DNA of 64,000 nt from Nitrincola salilacus (GCF_046271865.1 NZ_CP176580.1:434001-498000); one strand, 5' to 3'. Shown: positions 8,286 through 17,382, counted from the stretch's first letter. The notes: a model not told the origin generated them from the sequence alone. Translations and numbers: made by a program.

Positions 8286-10160
8286 ATGAAAAAAGGATTT
8301 AAGATTATAGCGACGCTGGTGGCATTGGTCGCAGTGGTTGTTGCTTACAACGTTTACGAGTTTTCAATCGCTGGGCGTGATACTACCGGTGTGCCGCTGG
8401 ACGCACCCGCAGGGAGTGCTCAGGTTCAACCGGTGCCTGATGACTGGGCTGTCGAGCGAACCCGACGGCATGAGGCCAAACAGACATACATAGCTCAGAA
8501 ACAGGAAGCTTTCGACTGGTTTACACGTTTTCCCTTCAGCGAAAGTGACGGTACCCCTCTGATCATGCTTCGCCTGTTACCTGTGATTGCGCCTGAACTC
8601 TGGGGTGAGGGGGATGAGTTTCTCTCGGTAGTCGGGCTGTTCCATGATACTCGTGCCGAACAGCGCTTTCTGCCCAGTGGTGTTGGTTTCAGTGGCCTGA
8701 GTCGCCAGGACCCGAAAGGTTCTATCGACTACACCTCCTTTACCTGTGCGGCGTGTCATATCGGGCGTGTGAGAGTGGCAGACAACTCCCTTCAATACAT
8801 TGATGGCGGCATCAATGCCGAGTTCAACATCAACCACTACTTTGTCCTGCTGCATCAGACCCTGGCTGCGATCTATGGTGATGAAACGGACCCGAGTGCA
8901 CGGCAGCAGCGGGTCACCGAGGCTTTTCTCAGTGCGCTGGACAGGGCAGAATCTGAATCTGAAACCTTCTTCTATCGTGACTATAGGTACAACCCCAGCT
9001 ATAACGGCAACGACTATGAGCGCCATTTTGATGCGGAGTATGAAGCCGCACAGATAGCGCTGTTCCGTCAGAATGCGGATCAATATGTGGCGGACTTCGT
9101 TAACTACACTGAAGGCTTTGTTGCGGCATTCAGTGACTATCTGGATAAAACCTATGATGGCTTTCAGGCGCAGATGCTGGGTGGCTTCCCAGGCATGGCC
9201 GATGCGACTGGGGTGAGCTCATCACATGGTTATGAATTACTGGAGGCAACTGCTACGGGTCGGCTCGTGTCGCACAAATTCCTTCCCGACTCACCGGGGC
9301 TGACGGACTTCATGGCCGTCTGGGAGCAGAGTACGCGCACGGCGGAGTGGGATTCCACACAGCAGCAACTGATCAACGGTGGTGGTCAGTATAACGGAAA
9401 CATTCCGATTCCAATCTTTCGTAATCTGGCAGCGTCCATGACCATGGGTTTGCAGAACACTGATCTCAGAGTGGCGGCATTCAGTGCTGATCTGCTGGAT
9501 CAGCTACCGGCCACACCCTATCCCTTTGATGTGGATGAAACCTTGGCAGGCCAGGGCCAAACACTGTTCGCACGGCATTGCGCCGAGTGTCATCAACCCA
9601 ATAATGGCAGAGTTTACAACGAATTAGGCACAAGCCCTGCCCGCAGTGAAGTGATCAACACCTGGCTGATGGAGGGTGCCAGAGAAGAGTACAAAGGCAT
9701 CTGTTCACCTGATACCAGCATTGTGATGTACGGTCAGGAGGTCAAGCCCTGTGCAGAGTTCAAAGGGGTGTCGCTGAAGGATATGGACCATGTGATCATG
9801 CGGCCACTTGATGACCAGCGTGGCTACAATGCTACTTCACTGCGAGGTGTCTGGGCATTGGCGCCTTATCTGCATAATGGTTCAGTACCGACTGTATATC
9901 ACCTGCTGATGCCGCAAACCCGGCCCGACCAGTTTGTTAAAAGCCGGTTGGACTACGATCAGCAGCATCTTGGGTTTGTCTGGGATGGCGATGTAGATGT
10001 AGATGGAGAGGGCTATCTTTTCGATATCCGCCAGTTTCATGCCCTCAGTAATAAGGGACATGATGCCGACGTAATACTTGATGGCACAACCTATAAGTTG
10101 GATTGGTCAGATGACCCGTCGGGTGCGCTGGCAATCATTGAATATCTCAAAACACTGTAG
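8286..10160 (+). CDS. Membrane-anchored di-haem cytochrome c, peroxidase/RoxA-like superfamily
   Basis: A 624-residue protein with an N-terminal uncleaved-looking membrane anchor (about 5-24) and two c-type haem sites, CAACH at 154-158 and CAECH at 432-436. Near the C-terminus GVWALAPYLHNGSVPT matches the conserved segment of the di-haem peroxidase/MauG/RoxA-type family. The length (over 600 residues) is nearer RoxA-like oxygenases and the Pseudomonas oleate dioxygenase/diol synthase pair than the roughly 330-residue CcpA peroxidases. The ATG at 8286 has GGAG seven bases upstream; a GTG six bases earlier is less well placed. It is followed 33 bases later by a paralogous di-haem gene. Periplasmic oxidation of a hydrophobic substrate is an inference. 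Confidence 0.75.
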   Translation: MKKGFKIIATLVALVAVVVAYNVYEFSIAGRDTTGVPLDAPAGSAQVQPVPDDWAVERTRRHEAKQTYIAQKQEAFDWFTRFPFSESDGTPLIMLRLLPVIAPELWGEGDEFLSVVGLFHDTRAEQRFLPSGVGFSGLSRQDPKGSIDYTSFTCAACHIGRVRVADNSLQYIDGGINAEFNINHYFVLLHQTLAAIYGDETDPSARQQRVTEAFLSALDRAESESETFFYRDYRYNPSYNGNDYERHFDAEYEAAQIALFRQNADQYVADFVNYTEGFVAAFSDYLDKTYDGFQAQMLGGFPGMADATGVSSSHGYELLEATATGRLVSHKFLPDSPGLTDFMAVWEQSTRTAEWDSTQQQLINGGGQYNGNIPIPIFRNLAASMTMGLQNTDLRVAAFSADLLDQLPATPYPFDVDETLAGQGQTLFARHCAECHQPNNGRVYNELGTSPARSEVINTWLMEGAREEYKGICSPDTSIVMYGQEVKPCAEFKGVSLKDMDHVIMRPLDDQRGYNATSLRGVWALAPYLHNGSVPTVYHLLMPQTRPDQFVKSRLDYDQQHLGFVWDGDVDVDGEGYLFDIRQFHALSNKGHDADVILDGTTYKLDWSDDPSGALAIIEYLKTL

Positions 10161-10193
10161 CGATCATTTGATCGGCAGAAAGGAGTTGCAGTC

Positions 10194-12098
10194 ATGATAC
10201 GCAGAAACAGTTTTCAATGGACCTCTCTGTGCCTGGGCACAATGTTGTTTGCTTCAGCCGGAATGGCCAGTCAACATAGTGAGAGTCACTATGGTGATGG
10301 TCTGATCATGCTCGATCAGGGTTGGGATGAGGCCTCCCGCGACAGATTTTACCATGCACCTCAAGGCTCACCGATCATGCCCTATAGCTGGTTCATGGTA
10401 CTTGAACAGCCCGATTCAACTGACCTTTTCAGAGATGATTTGTACCTGCGTCACTTTGGTATGATCACGTCTGGCAAAAAGACGGATCGCAACCCTGATG
10501 CCTTGCCGATAGGTCTGACTCGGGATTTCGGTATTCATGGTATTGAGCCGAAGCTGGGGATGAACTGTGGTGCTTGTCATGTCTCGGAAGTCAGTCATCA
10601 GGGGCGTATGGTTCTGATTGATGGAGGGGCATCACACTTCAATTTCTGGGCTTTCATGACGGAACTGGAGAAAGCATTACAGCAAACCTTTGATGACGAA
10701 GAAAAATTTGCGCGTTTTGTCTCAGCTGTGCTGGGGCCGGATGCGTCTGACTCAAGGCGACAAGAGTTGCATGCCAGGCTGCGAGGAGTGCTTGAAGTCC
10801 GGCAGGACTGGGCGATCCGTAATGCCACCCATTTAGAACCCGGTCCGGGACGGGTGGATGCGCTGAATGTCATACTGAATCAGGTCACTGCACAGATGCT
10901 GGATCGTCCTGATAATGCACGACCATCGGATGCACCGGTAAGCTATCCGTTTGTCTGGGATGCTCCCTATCTGGATTATGTGCAATATAATGCGGTAGTG
11001 CCGAACGCCGGTGCTGGGGCGATGGGGCGTAATGTCGGCCAGGTGCTGGGGGTGTTCGGTGAGGTGTCTATCATTCCTTCCACTATTCCTCCCGGTTATG
11101 CCTCCTCCGTCAATATGGATCACTTGATCGAGCTGGAAAAGACCATGGAAACCCTGACCTCCCCGAGTTGGCGTGAAATGGCGGAAAAAGGCATTTTGCC
11201 CGCGCTGGATGAGGATAAGGTCAGTCTCGGGAAGGAGGTCTATGCAGCCAACTGTGTTACCTGTCATCAGGTGATCGACCCTGTCAATCGTGGTGCTCTG
11301 GCCAGTATACATGTGACAAAGGTTGCCTTGAGTGATGTCGGGACCGACCCGGTGGCCACACTTGATTTTGGCGGGCGGGAGATCGCGACGGGTCCATTGC
11401 AGGGACGTAAAACCGACTTTCTTGAAGGTCAGCCGTTGTGTGAACGCACTCATGCCGATCAGATCCTGGCGCATGTAACCGTCGGTACCATGATGCATGA
11501 CCTCAACCATACGGGTGCCCCTATCGCCAAAACTATTGGAGGAGAGCTTTTGAGCTCCTTCAAAGGCGCATTAAGCTCCATGAAGGATGCGTTTTCACTC
11601 AAACCGCATGGCAGTCATCAAACCGAAGAGAGCGATCAGGCTCTGATTGAACGCATGGCTGCGCAAGGTGCTTCTCAGGAGGAGATCGTCAAGGCGCTGG
11701 AGGATCGGAGCGAGGATAAATCGGCACTGTTTCAATTGCTGGTGGATGATGGCTTGAATCGCAATGGCCCGGATCGAGGCTGCCTTGAGGTGCTGGAGCA
11801 TGCTGTCTATCGCGCGCGTCCTCTGAACGGCGTCTGGGCAACCGGTCCCTTCCTGCACAATGGGTCGGTGCCGACCCTGTGGGATATGCTGCTGCCGCCT
11901 GATCAGCGCCCTGAGAGCTTCCACGTCGGCTCCCGTGAGCTGGACCCGGTAAATGTCGGTTTTGTCTCTCAGGAAGGCCCACGGACCATGCACTTTGATA
12001 CCACAATAGCCGGTAACACGAATGTGGGCCATGTGTTTGGTGCTGATCTCAGTGACGAGGAAAAAGAGGCCCTGCTGGAGTACCTGAAGAGCCTCTGA
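10194..12098 (+). CDS. Periplasmic di-haem cytochrome c, paralogue of the upstream gene
   Basis: A 634-residue exported protein with a cleavable signal peptide (about 8-25, MASQ). Haem sites are CGACH at 125-129 and CVTCH at 354-358, and the C-terminal GVWATGPFLHNGSVPT segment matches the upstream protein. Between about residues 430 and 530 it carries an extra charged, helical stretch not obvious in its neighbour. An AAAGGAG ribosome site precedes the ATG. Two tandem di-haem proteins with a catalase-fold neighbour recall the P. aeruginosa gene pair that converts oleate to a hydroperoxide and then a diol, but the same fold also includes plain peroxidases. The substrate is therefore open. Confidence 0.75.
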   Translation: MIRRNSFQWTSLCLGTMLFASAGMASQHSESHYGDGLIMLDQGWDEASRDRFYHAPQGSPIMPYSWFMVLEQPDSTDLFRDDLYLRHFGMITSGKKTDRNPDALPIGLTRDFGIHGIEPKLGMNCGACHVSEVSHQGRMVLIDGGASHFNFWAFMTELEKALQQTFDDEEKFARFVSAVLGPDASDSRRQELHARLRGVLEVRQDWAIRNATHLEPGPGRVDALNVILNQVTAQMLDRPDNARPSDAPVSYPFVWDAPYLDYVQYNAVVPNAGAGAMGRNVGQVLGVFGEVSIIPSTIPPGYASSVNMDHLIELEKTMETLTSPSWREMAEKGILPALDEDKVSLGKEVYAANCVTCHQVIDPVNRGALASIHVTKVALSDVGTDPVATLDFGGREIATGPLQGRKTDFLEGQPLCERTHADQILAHVTVGTMMHDLNHTGAPIAKTIGGELLSSFKGALSSMKDAFSLKPHGSHQTEESDQALIERMAAQGASQEEIVKALEDRSEDKSALFQLLVDDGLNRNGPDRGCLEVLEHAVYRARPLNGVWATGPFLHNGSVPTLWDMLLPPDQRPESFHVGSRELDPVNVGFVSQEGPRTMHFDTTIAGNTNVGHVFGADLSDEEKEALLEYLKSL

Positions 12099-12113
12099 AT
12101 GGGATAAGAGCGT

Positions 12114-12143
12114 GTGGGTTCAGAACAAGTAGGTTCAGAACAA
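12114..12143. repeat. Two-copy 15-base tandem repeat
   Basis: Two adjacent 15-base units of the form GTRGGTTCAGAACAA (14 of 15 identical) lie between the second di-haem gene and the convergent barrel gene. The second unit runs into the hairpin at the end of the barrel gene. It looks like a slippage duplication. Confidence 0.7.
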
Positions 12144-12953
12144 CAGCCTGGCTCTCAGTGCCAGGCTGTTGCTGTGGCGCTGCCCTGATGGGTCGTGATG
12201 TGTGAAGCCCGCACCTAGTGCAAAACCCGGCGTCAGAAACTGCAACAGGCTCAGGCTCAGTTCCTGGCTGCGTTCATGTCCGGTAACCAGCTGCAAGCCG
12301 CCAGTCACGCTGGTGGCAGGATTGAAGTGGTATTCAGCCTGAAGGGAGAGGAGGTTGCTGTTGCCGTCTGAAGCATCAATATGATTCGCCTTCATATCCA
12401 GCGTCAGTGCGCGCGCATTGAGATGCTTTGTGACATTTTTGTACTCTATGCCGTAGGTATAGGTGTTGCTGCGTTCGCCCCATACAGGCTTATTGCGGGC
12501 GTTTGCATAGGTCAGTAGCAGACGAGAAGTATCATCCAGATAGCGTCCCAGAGACAGCGTATGCGTATTCTGTCGACTCAGATTCTTGAGTCTGGAGCGG
12601 TTATACCCAACCCCTAAAACCATATGCGTCAAAGCGACATACTCGATATCAATACCGGAGGCGCTGCCGCTGGTGTCACCGAAAAACGGCAACTCCGTGT
12701 CCAGATCAATGTAGGCCAGAGTGATACTGGCAGCACGCTCCAGAAATGATGCCTGAGTATGTGGGTGTATCGTGTGTGACACCTCTTCAAGGTAGGTTGT
12801 CAGCAATAGCTGCCGGGTATCCGTATCAAGCGAACCCTGGCGGGCCTGAATGTAATCGAACTGAGCCATCGCGACATGGTTGATCTTGTCGGCAAAAGCC
12901 GATGATCCCGTCAACGATGCAAGCAGTGTTGCAGTCAGCCATCTTTTTTTCAT
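12135..12953 (-). CDS. Putative outer-membrane beta-barrel protein
   Basis: A 272-residue exported protein with signal peptide (MKKRW start, hydrophobic to about residue 21, ASAFA-like cleavage). The mature part consists of alternating amphipathic strands separated by polar turns and ends in LRARLLF, with a terminal Phe as in Bam substrates. It resembles uncharacterised small barrel proteins rather than a named porin family. It is transcribed convergently to the di-haem genes. The promoter region upstream (12954-13110) is shared with the divergent yheU-like gene. Function unknown. Confidence 0.65.
   Translation of the reverse strand: MKKRWLTATLLASLTGSSAFADKINHVAMAQFDYIQARQGSLDTDTRQLLLTTYLEEVSHTIHPHTQASFLERAASITLAYIDLDTELPFFGDTSGSASGIDIEYVALTHMVLGVGYNRSRLKNLSRQNTHTLSLGRYLDDTSRLLLTYANARNKPVWGERSNTYTYGIEYKNVTKHLNARALTLDMKANHIDASDGNSNLLSLQAEYHFNPATSVTGGLQLVTGHERSQELSLSLLQFLTPGFALGAGFTHHDPSGQRHSNSLALRARLLF
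12142..12170. terminator. Hairpin between convergent genes
   Basis: A perfect 11-base-pair stem (12142-12152 with 12160-12170) and seven-base loop overlap the last codons of the minus-strand barrel gene. It can fold in RNA from either strand. There is no strong T-run, so termination may be weak or Rho-assisted. Confidence 0.45.
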
Positions 12954-13110
12954 GCTGTTAACCTCTGTCCTGAGTGAGCGATTGTGGCTTTAGCTTTAAT
13001 ACTGTGGTTTACACTATAGTGGAGTGAGGCGGATTTACCATGTAAGAGTTTTCACACTCATGACAGTTCAGCTTATAGTATGCAGCCAACCTTCACCAGA
13101 GATCGCTCCA

Positions 13111-13362
13111 ATGGATCAAGTCATAGAAATCCCCTGGGAATCAATAGAACCGGAAACTCTGACCAATATTCTGGCAGAATACGTCACGCGGGATGGAACC
13201 GATTATGGTGAGCAGGAAGTTCCGACCGACACCAAAGTCAGTCAGGTGCGTAAGCTACTGGCCAAGGGTGCGTGCGTGTTGATCTTCCAACCTGAGGATC
13301 AGAGTCTGACATTGATTGACACTCAGGTCTGGAAACAGATGCAGCGTGGGTTCCAGGTATAA
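13111..13362 (+). CDS. YheU family (UPF0270) small protein
   Basis: An 83-residue soluble protein matching E. coli YheU: IPWESIEPETL, then EYVTRDGTDYGE, corresponding to the conserved start of the family. The first ATG giving family alignment is at 13111; an in-frame extension from 13024 adds residues that no family member has. The family has no proven biochemical role. It is a single gene between two minus-strand genes. Confidence 0.82.
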   Translation: MDQVIEIPWESIEPETLTNILAEYVTRDGTDYGEQEVPTDTKVSQVRKLLAKGACVLIFQPEDQSLTLIDTQVWKQMQRGFQV

Positions 13363-13388
13363 CGGGATCTGCGGTTTAAGGATCAATA

Positions 13389-13952
13389 TCAATCAGCCAA
13401 TAATTGCTTCACCAGATGCCTGAGAATCAATGTTTCGCGCTGGATAGACAGCCCCATCTTTTTTTCATTACGGGCCATGACGCTTTCATTGTGGGCCAGA
13501 GCATCATGAATATTGATCCACACCGGCCGCATCCCATTCGCGACCTCGTAATCTTCCATGCGTGCTTCGCGCAGATCATCAGCTATTTCGCAGACAAAGT
13601 AGTGCGAGATCATATGCATCTGATCAAAGTCAGGCTTGTAGTGGGGGCGGGTTTCGTCCACGCGGGCATACTCACTTAGTACGCGAATGCTGTGTGCACC
13701 GGTTTCCTCTTCAAGCTCGCGCTTTAGTCCCTCGCACCAGTCTTCGCCATCATCCAGACCACCGCCAGGAAAACTGTAGTCGTTGTAGCGCTCGGTGAAC
13801 AGCATCAGGATCTGTTCACCACGCATCACGATTGCGCGGGCGGCATGGCGATAAAAAATACGTTTGGAATCTGTGTTGAGATCAGGATGAATCAACTGCT
13901 CGAATATCGGCAGGGAAACAGCTGATGTTTTGTGGGTGTGATCGGATGTCAT
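13389..13952 (-). CDS. Nudix hydrolase
   Basis: A 187-residue Nudix pyrophosphohydrolase. The full Nudix box (Gx5Ex7REUxEExGU) is present at about residues 65-87 as GGLDDGEDW, then KRELEEETGA. The preceding strand region (RAIVMRGEQILML) is typical. Substrate cannot be read from the box; a nucleotide or nucleotide-sugar diphosphate is likely. It is convergent with the yheU-like gene and separated by 26 bases. The 235 bases upstream (13953-14187) show no gene. Confidence 0.8.
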   Translation of the reverse strand: MTSDHTHKTSAVSLPIFEQLIHPDLNTDSKRIFYRHAARAIVMRGEQILMLFTERYNDYSFPGGGLDDGEDWCEGLKRELEEETGAHSIRVLSEYARVDETRPHYKPDFDQMHMISHYFVCEIADDLREARMEDYEVANGMRPVWINIHDALAHNESVMARNEKKMGLSIQRETLILRHLVKQLLAD

Positions 13953-14187
13953 CTGGCGATTACTGAGTCTGGGGAAAGCATTGTAGGCTTGAACCTAGTG
14001 CCTGCAGTGTTCTGGAACGGTTGCAGGCGTTCAGGGATTTGGTGGCATTCTACCACTGATAAGGTACAGTTACTTTCCATGCATTGACACAGAATTTTTA
14101 TATGAAAAAGTCATGGACGGATCAAAATGATTGTACCTGTACTTGGCGTATCGTGCATAACCAAATATCCAAGGAGGGAATTGAACA

Positions 14188-15198
14188 ATGAGTATTCAAC
14201 AGGTCCAGATTTTTACCAGTGCGGACGGGCAAGCTGAGTTGCAAGTTGTTTTAGACGAAGAGACCGTTTGGCTAAGCCAAGCGCATATGTGCGAGCTCTT
14301 CGGGCGTGAGCGCTCGGTCATTACCAAGCATATCCGAAATGTCTTTAATGAGGGCGAGTTGGAGCGTGATGCAGTATGTGCAAAATTTGCACGTACTGCG
14401 GAGGATGGAAAAACTTACCAGGTTGATTACTACAACTTGGATGTGATCATCTCCGTTGGCTACCGCGTTAAATCTCAGCGTGGTGTACAGTTCCGCAAAT
14501 GGGCCACCCGCACTCTCAAAGATCATTTAGTGCAAGGCTACACTCTGAATCAGCGCCGCCTGATCGAACATGGCATCGAGTTTGAACAAGCGGTAAACCT
14601 GCTCAGCCGTACTCTCACCAACCAGGGCCTGGTCTCTGACGAAGGCGAAGCCGTCGCACGGGTTATCAGCGATTACGCCCGCTCCTGGAGTTTGCTGCAA
14701 GGCTACGATGAACAACAGTTGGCTGAAATTGGCGTGCAACAGTTGGGTATGCAGGCACTGGAATTAGAGGGTGCGCTGACGGCTATAGGTGAGCTAAAGC
14801 AAACCTTGATAAATAAGGGCGAAGCGACCGAGCTTTTTGGCCAGTTACGCGGGGATGGATTGACTTCAGCTTTGGCGACCATCGAGCAAGGTTTTGGGGA
14901 GGAGTTGTTCTACCCTAACATTGCCAGTCGTGCCGCACATTTGCTTTACTTCGTCATAAAAAATCATCCGCTGGCCGATGGTAATAAGCGCAGTGGCTCA
15001 TTTCTGTTTTTGTGGTATTTGCGCCTGAATCAACATCTGTTGGCCAAGCCGGTAGATCAACTGATTAACGACAATACACTGGTGGCTCTGGCCTTATTGG
15101 TGGCAGAAAGCTTACCTGATCAGAAAATGCTTATGATCCGATTAATTGAGCATTTTATCCTGCTCAAGGAGCCTGCAGAGGATAAGGTGGGTAGCTAG
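14188..15198 (+). CDS. RhuM-family/Fic-domain fusion protein
   Basis: A 336-residue protein. The N-terminal half (about 1-130) is the RhuM/virulence-protein domain (VWLSQAHMCELFGRERSVI, VISVGYRVKSQRG), resembling phage antirepressor or KilA-like modules. The C-terminal half is a Fic/Doc domain with HPLADGNKR at 260-268, fitting the HxFx(D/E)GN(K/R) core except that Leu replaces Phe. Fic enzymes transfer AMP or phosphate groups to proteins. An AAGGAGGG ribosome site precedes the ATG by eight bases. It stands alone, immediately beyond the 3' end of ssrA, a classic integration hotspot, with no integrase and no separate antitoxin visible. Probably an acquired accessory gene; its targets are unknown. 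Confidence 0.82.
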   Translation: MSIQQVQIFTSADGQAELQVVLDEETVWLSQAHMCELFGRERSVITKHIRNVFNEGELERDAVCAKFARTAEDGKTYQVDYYNLDVIISVGYRVKSQRGVQFRKWATRTLKDHLVQGYTLNQRRLIEHGIEFEQAVNLLSRTLTNQGLVSDEGEAVARVISDYARSWSLLQGYDEQQLAEIGVQQLGMQALELEGALTAIGELKQTLINKGEATELFGQLRGDGLTSALATIEQGFGEELFYPNIASRAAHLLYFVIKNHPLADGNKRSGSFLFLWYLRLNQHLLAKPVDQLINDNTLVALALLVAESLPDQKMLMIRLIEHFILLKEPAEDKVGS

Positions 15199-15487
15199 AT
15201 TGCTAGCTTTATACCAGCACTCCAGCATGCATCAGGGGTTCTTCTTTGCCGTGTGTCTAATTTTGGTCTTCAAAGAAAATGAATCTTACGCTGGGATATA
15301 TCCAATGATTTGCGCAGATCAGCAGGCAAGACAAAGCGTGCAAAGAAATTGCCGGTAGAAGATCGGTATGTGTAGGGTAGGGTTGAATTCATTGAGAACC
15401 CCCAGTGTCACCTGTGAGTGTCACCAATCGGGTTGGGGATGTTCTCTTGATAAGAAAATGATTTTGAATCAATCATTTAAAGCAATT
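15199..15487. other. Gene-free stretch between the RhuM-Fic gene and tmRNA
   Basis: This 289-base stretch has no supported reading frame or clear hairpin terminator. It contains a GTCACC/GTGTCACC-type short inverted repeat near 15405-15425, where a tmRNA terminator would be expected, but without a T-run on the minus strand. It may be the remains of an integrated element. Confidence 0.4.
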
Positions 15488-15846
15488 TGGTGGAGGTGGC
15501 GGGTTTCGAACCCGCGTCCGCCAGCCCTCTGCCTCTAGATCTACATGCTTAGACTTCTCTATTCAATTAACCCAGCACGACCCGAGAGTCAGGGTGTTTA
15601 GGGCGAGCCTTTTTATTTTTAACCGTTCAGCTTAAGGCGAAGCATCCGGGCGATTCTGTCTCAAATGACACCGCGAACCTCAAAGTTACAGACACCTTAG
15701 AGTGCGGCGCTAGCGGCCCTTAGGCTGCTAGAGCGTAGTTATCGTCGTTAGCAACTATAACTGTGTGACGAGGGATTAACGAGAATCATCACGTTCTCGG
15801 CATGCACCAAAGGGTTTGTAACCAGCGTCGAAGCCATGTCACCCCC
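15488..15846 (-). ncRNA. ssrA: Transfer-messenger RNA (tmRNA)
   Basis: tmRNA rescues stalled ribosomes and tags the incomplete protein for proteolysis. The 3' end at 15488 encodes CCA and the T-arm GGTTTCGAACCC motif. The 5' end at 15846 begins GGGGGTGAC, and its first seven bases pair with the 3' acceptor strand. The tag reading frame is internal (15720-15752). The length of 359 nucleotides is typical for a one-piece gammaproteobacterial tmRNA. Its protein partner SmpB is encoded 1 kb away, on the same strand, with one permease gene between them. Confidence 0.96.
15720..15752 (-). other. tmRNA proteolysis-tag reading frame
   Basis: Resume codon GCT followed by AACGACGAT..., encoding ANDDNYALAA and TAA. 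The C-terminal LAA is recognised by ClpXP/ClpAP. The tag equals the one known from Pseudomonas and many related gammaproteobacteria. Confidence 0.95.
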
Positions 15847-15860
15847 AATGAAGTGTCCAT

Positions 15861-15866
15861 AGTATA
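15861..15866 (-). promoter_or_regulatory. Candidate -10 element of the ssrA promoter
   Basis: On the minus strand TATACT lies 14 bases before the mature tmRNA 5' end, which fits a precursor start a few bases upstream followed by RNase P processing. No convincing -35 was found. A 9-base inverted repeat (15877-15885 with 15905-15913) lies just upstream. Confidence 0.4.
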
Positions 15867-15982
15867 GCTGAGAAGTCAGGCAGCTGGAAGGGGAAGTTAC
15901 AGCAAGCTGCCTGGAAGTGTGAGTATGTATTTAGAGAAGGTCACACCGAAACTGCTATACTGTCGCCCTCGAATTCTTCTGG

Positions 15983-16783
15983 ATGGAGCCGCTGCGGCTG
16001 ATCATGGAACTGGAACTCTCAACTCTGCTACTTCTTGCGCTGGTCGGTCTGGTGGCCGGTTTTGTGGACTCCATCGCTGGTGGTGGCGGTTTGATATCCA
16101 TTCCGGCGCTGCTGGCAACCGGTATGCCGCCAACTATGGCGCTGGCGACCAATAAGCTGCAGAGCAGCTTCGGGGCGTTTTCAGCCACGCTTTATTTTTA
16201 TCGACGCGGGTTGATCAACCTGAAAGAGATGCGTCTGGCGATACTCTGTACCTTTGTTGGCAGTGCGTTCGGTACGCTGGTGGTGCAGCAGATCGATGCC
16301 AGTCAGCTCAGTCGGATCCTGCCATTTCTGCTGGCAGCTTTCGCCTGTTATTTTCTGTTTTCGCCGCGGGTGAGCGATGAGGACAGCCATCGCCGGATGA
16401 AGGAAAACACCTTTGCGTTTCTGATCGGCACCAGTGTCGGCTTCTATGACGGATTTTTCGGGCCAGGCACTGGATCTTTCTTTGCGGTGGCTTTTGTTGC
16501 GCTGGCCGGTTATGGCATAGCGAGAGCAACCGCACATACCAAGCTATTGAATCTGACGTCTAATCTGGCTTCCTTGTTGTTTTTCGCTCTGGGAGGGCAG
16601 GTGCTCTGGGTGGTGGGTTTGACGATGGCTGTTGGACAGATACTGGGGGCAAGGCTGGGATCGAAACTGGTGATCAGCAAAGGGGTGAAGATTATTCGGC
16701 CATTACTGGTGGTGGTGTCGCTGGCCATGTCGATACGCCTGTTATGGCAGGCGCATCCAGAGTGGTTTATCTGGCCCTTCTGA
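15983..16783 (+). CDS. TauE/SafE (TSUP) family membrane permease, YfcA-like
   Basis: A 266-residue integral membrane protein with about eight predicted helices. It closely resembles E. coli YfcA: AGFVDSIAGGGGLIS, ALATNKLQ, GFYDGFFGPGTGSF and the later AHTKLLNLTSN are family signatures. TSUP proteins move sulfite, sulfonates or related organic anions; the substrate of YfcA-type members is not established. The start could be 15983 or an in-frame ATG at 16004; neither has a strong ribosome site. It sits between ssrA and smpB on the opposite strand. Confidence 0.85.
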   Translation: MEPLRLIMELELSTLLLLALVGLVAGFVDSIAGGGGLISIPALLATGMPPTMALATNKLQSSFGAFSATLYFYRRGLINLKEMRLAILCTFVGSAFGTLVVQQIDASQLSRILPFLLAAFACYFLFSPRVSDEDSHRRMKENTFAFLIGTSVGFYDGFFGPGTGSFFAVAFVALAGYGIARATAHTKLLNLTSNLASLLFFALGGQVLWVVGLTMAVGQILGARLGSKLVISKGVKIIRPLLVVVSLAMSIRLLWQAHPEWFIWPF

Positions 16784-16810
16784 GACAACAGGAAATAGGG
16801 TGACGCCTGA

Positions 16811-17284
16811 TCAGTGTGCTGCCAGCACCCGCTGCTTCTCACGTCCCCAGTCGCGCTCTTTCTCGGCGGCACGCTTGTCATGCTGCTTCTTGCCTTTTAC
16901 CAGCGCGATTTCGCACTTCACTCGACCCAGCTTCCAGTAGAGCGCGAGTGCTACACAGGTATAGCCTTTGGCCTGAGTGGCACCGATCAAACGCTCAATT
17001 TCACGACGGTTCAGCAGCAACTTGCGCTCACGTCTTGGATCAGCCACAACATGGGTACTGGCCGATAGCAGTGGCGAAAAGTGAGCGCCGACCAGCCAGG
17101 CTTCATTGTTCTTGAGCACAACATAGGAGTCGACCAGCTGAGCACGGCCGTCGCGTAGACTTTTGACTTCCCATCCAGTCAGCACCAGACCAGCCTCGAA
17201 CTTCTGTTCGATGCTGTATTCATGGTATGCCTTTTTGTTCTGGCAAATGGTAGAGCTGGAGGACTTGGGTTTCTTCTTTGACAT
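16811..17284 (-). CDS. smpB: SsrA-binding protein SmpB
   Basis: A 157-residue small basic protein that binds tmRNA and delivers it to stalled ribosomes. Family features: KKAYHEYSIEQKFEAG, LTGWEVKSLR, the DPRRERKLLLN segment, and a basic C-terminal tail (KKQHDKRAAEKERDW) that enters the ribosomal mRNA channel. Start chosen at 17284 (MSKKKPKSS); a 16-residue upstream extension is not family-like. Located close to ssrA, and divergent from the NSS transporter. Confidence 0.95.
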   Translation of the reverse strand: MSKKKPKSSSSTICQNKKAYHEYSIEQKFEAGLVLTGWEVKSLRDGRAQLVDSYVVLKNNEAWLVGAHFSPLLSASTHVVADPRRERKLLLNRREIERLIGATQAKGYTCVALALYWKLGRVKCEIALVKGKKQHDKRAAEKERDWGREKQRVLAAH

Positions 17285-17382
17285 GGCGCGGATTATATCC
17301 ATGCGCAGACAGCATTGAAAGCTGGATTTCATTTGTGGGGTAAAGTGCTTGATAATAGTGCCTTGAATAGGCTATTAACTAT

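Noticed and set aside
14037..15493. Nine-base direct repeat ATTTGGTGG at 14037-14045 and at 15485-15493 across the tmRNA 3' end, flanking the RhuM-Fic gene
   Set aside because: It is too short to be accepted as attachment sites, the left copy does not continue into tmRNA sequence, and there is no integrase. It remains a weak hint of integration only.
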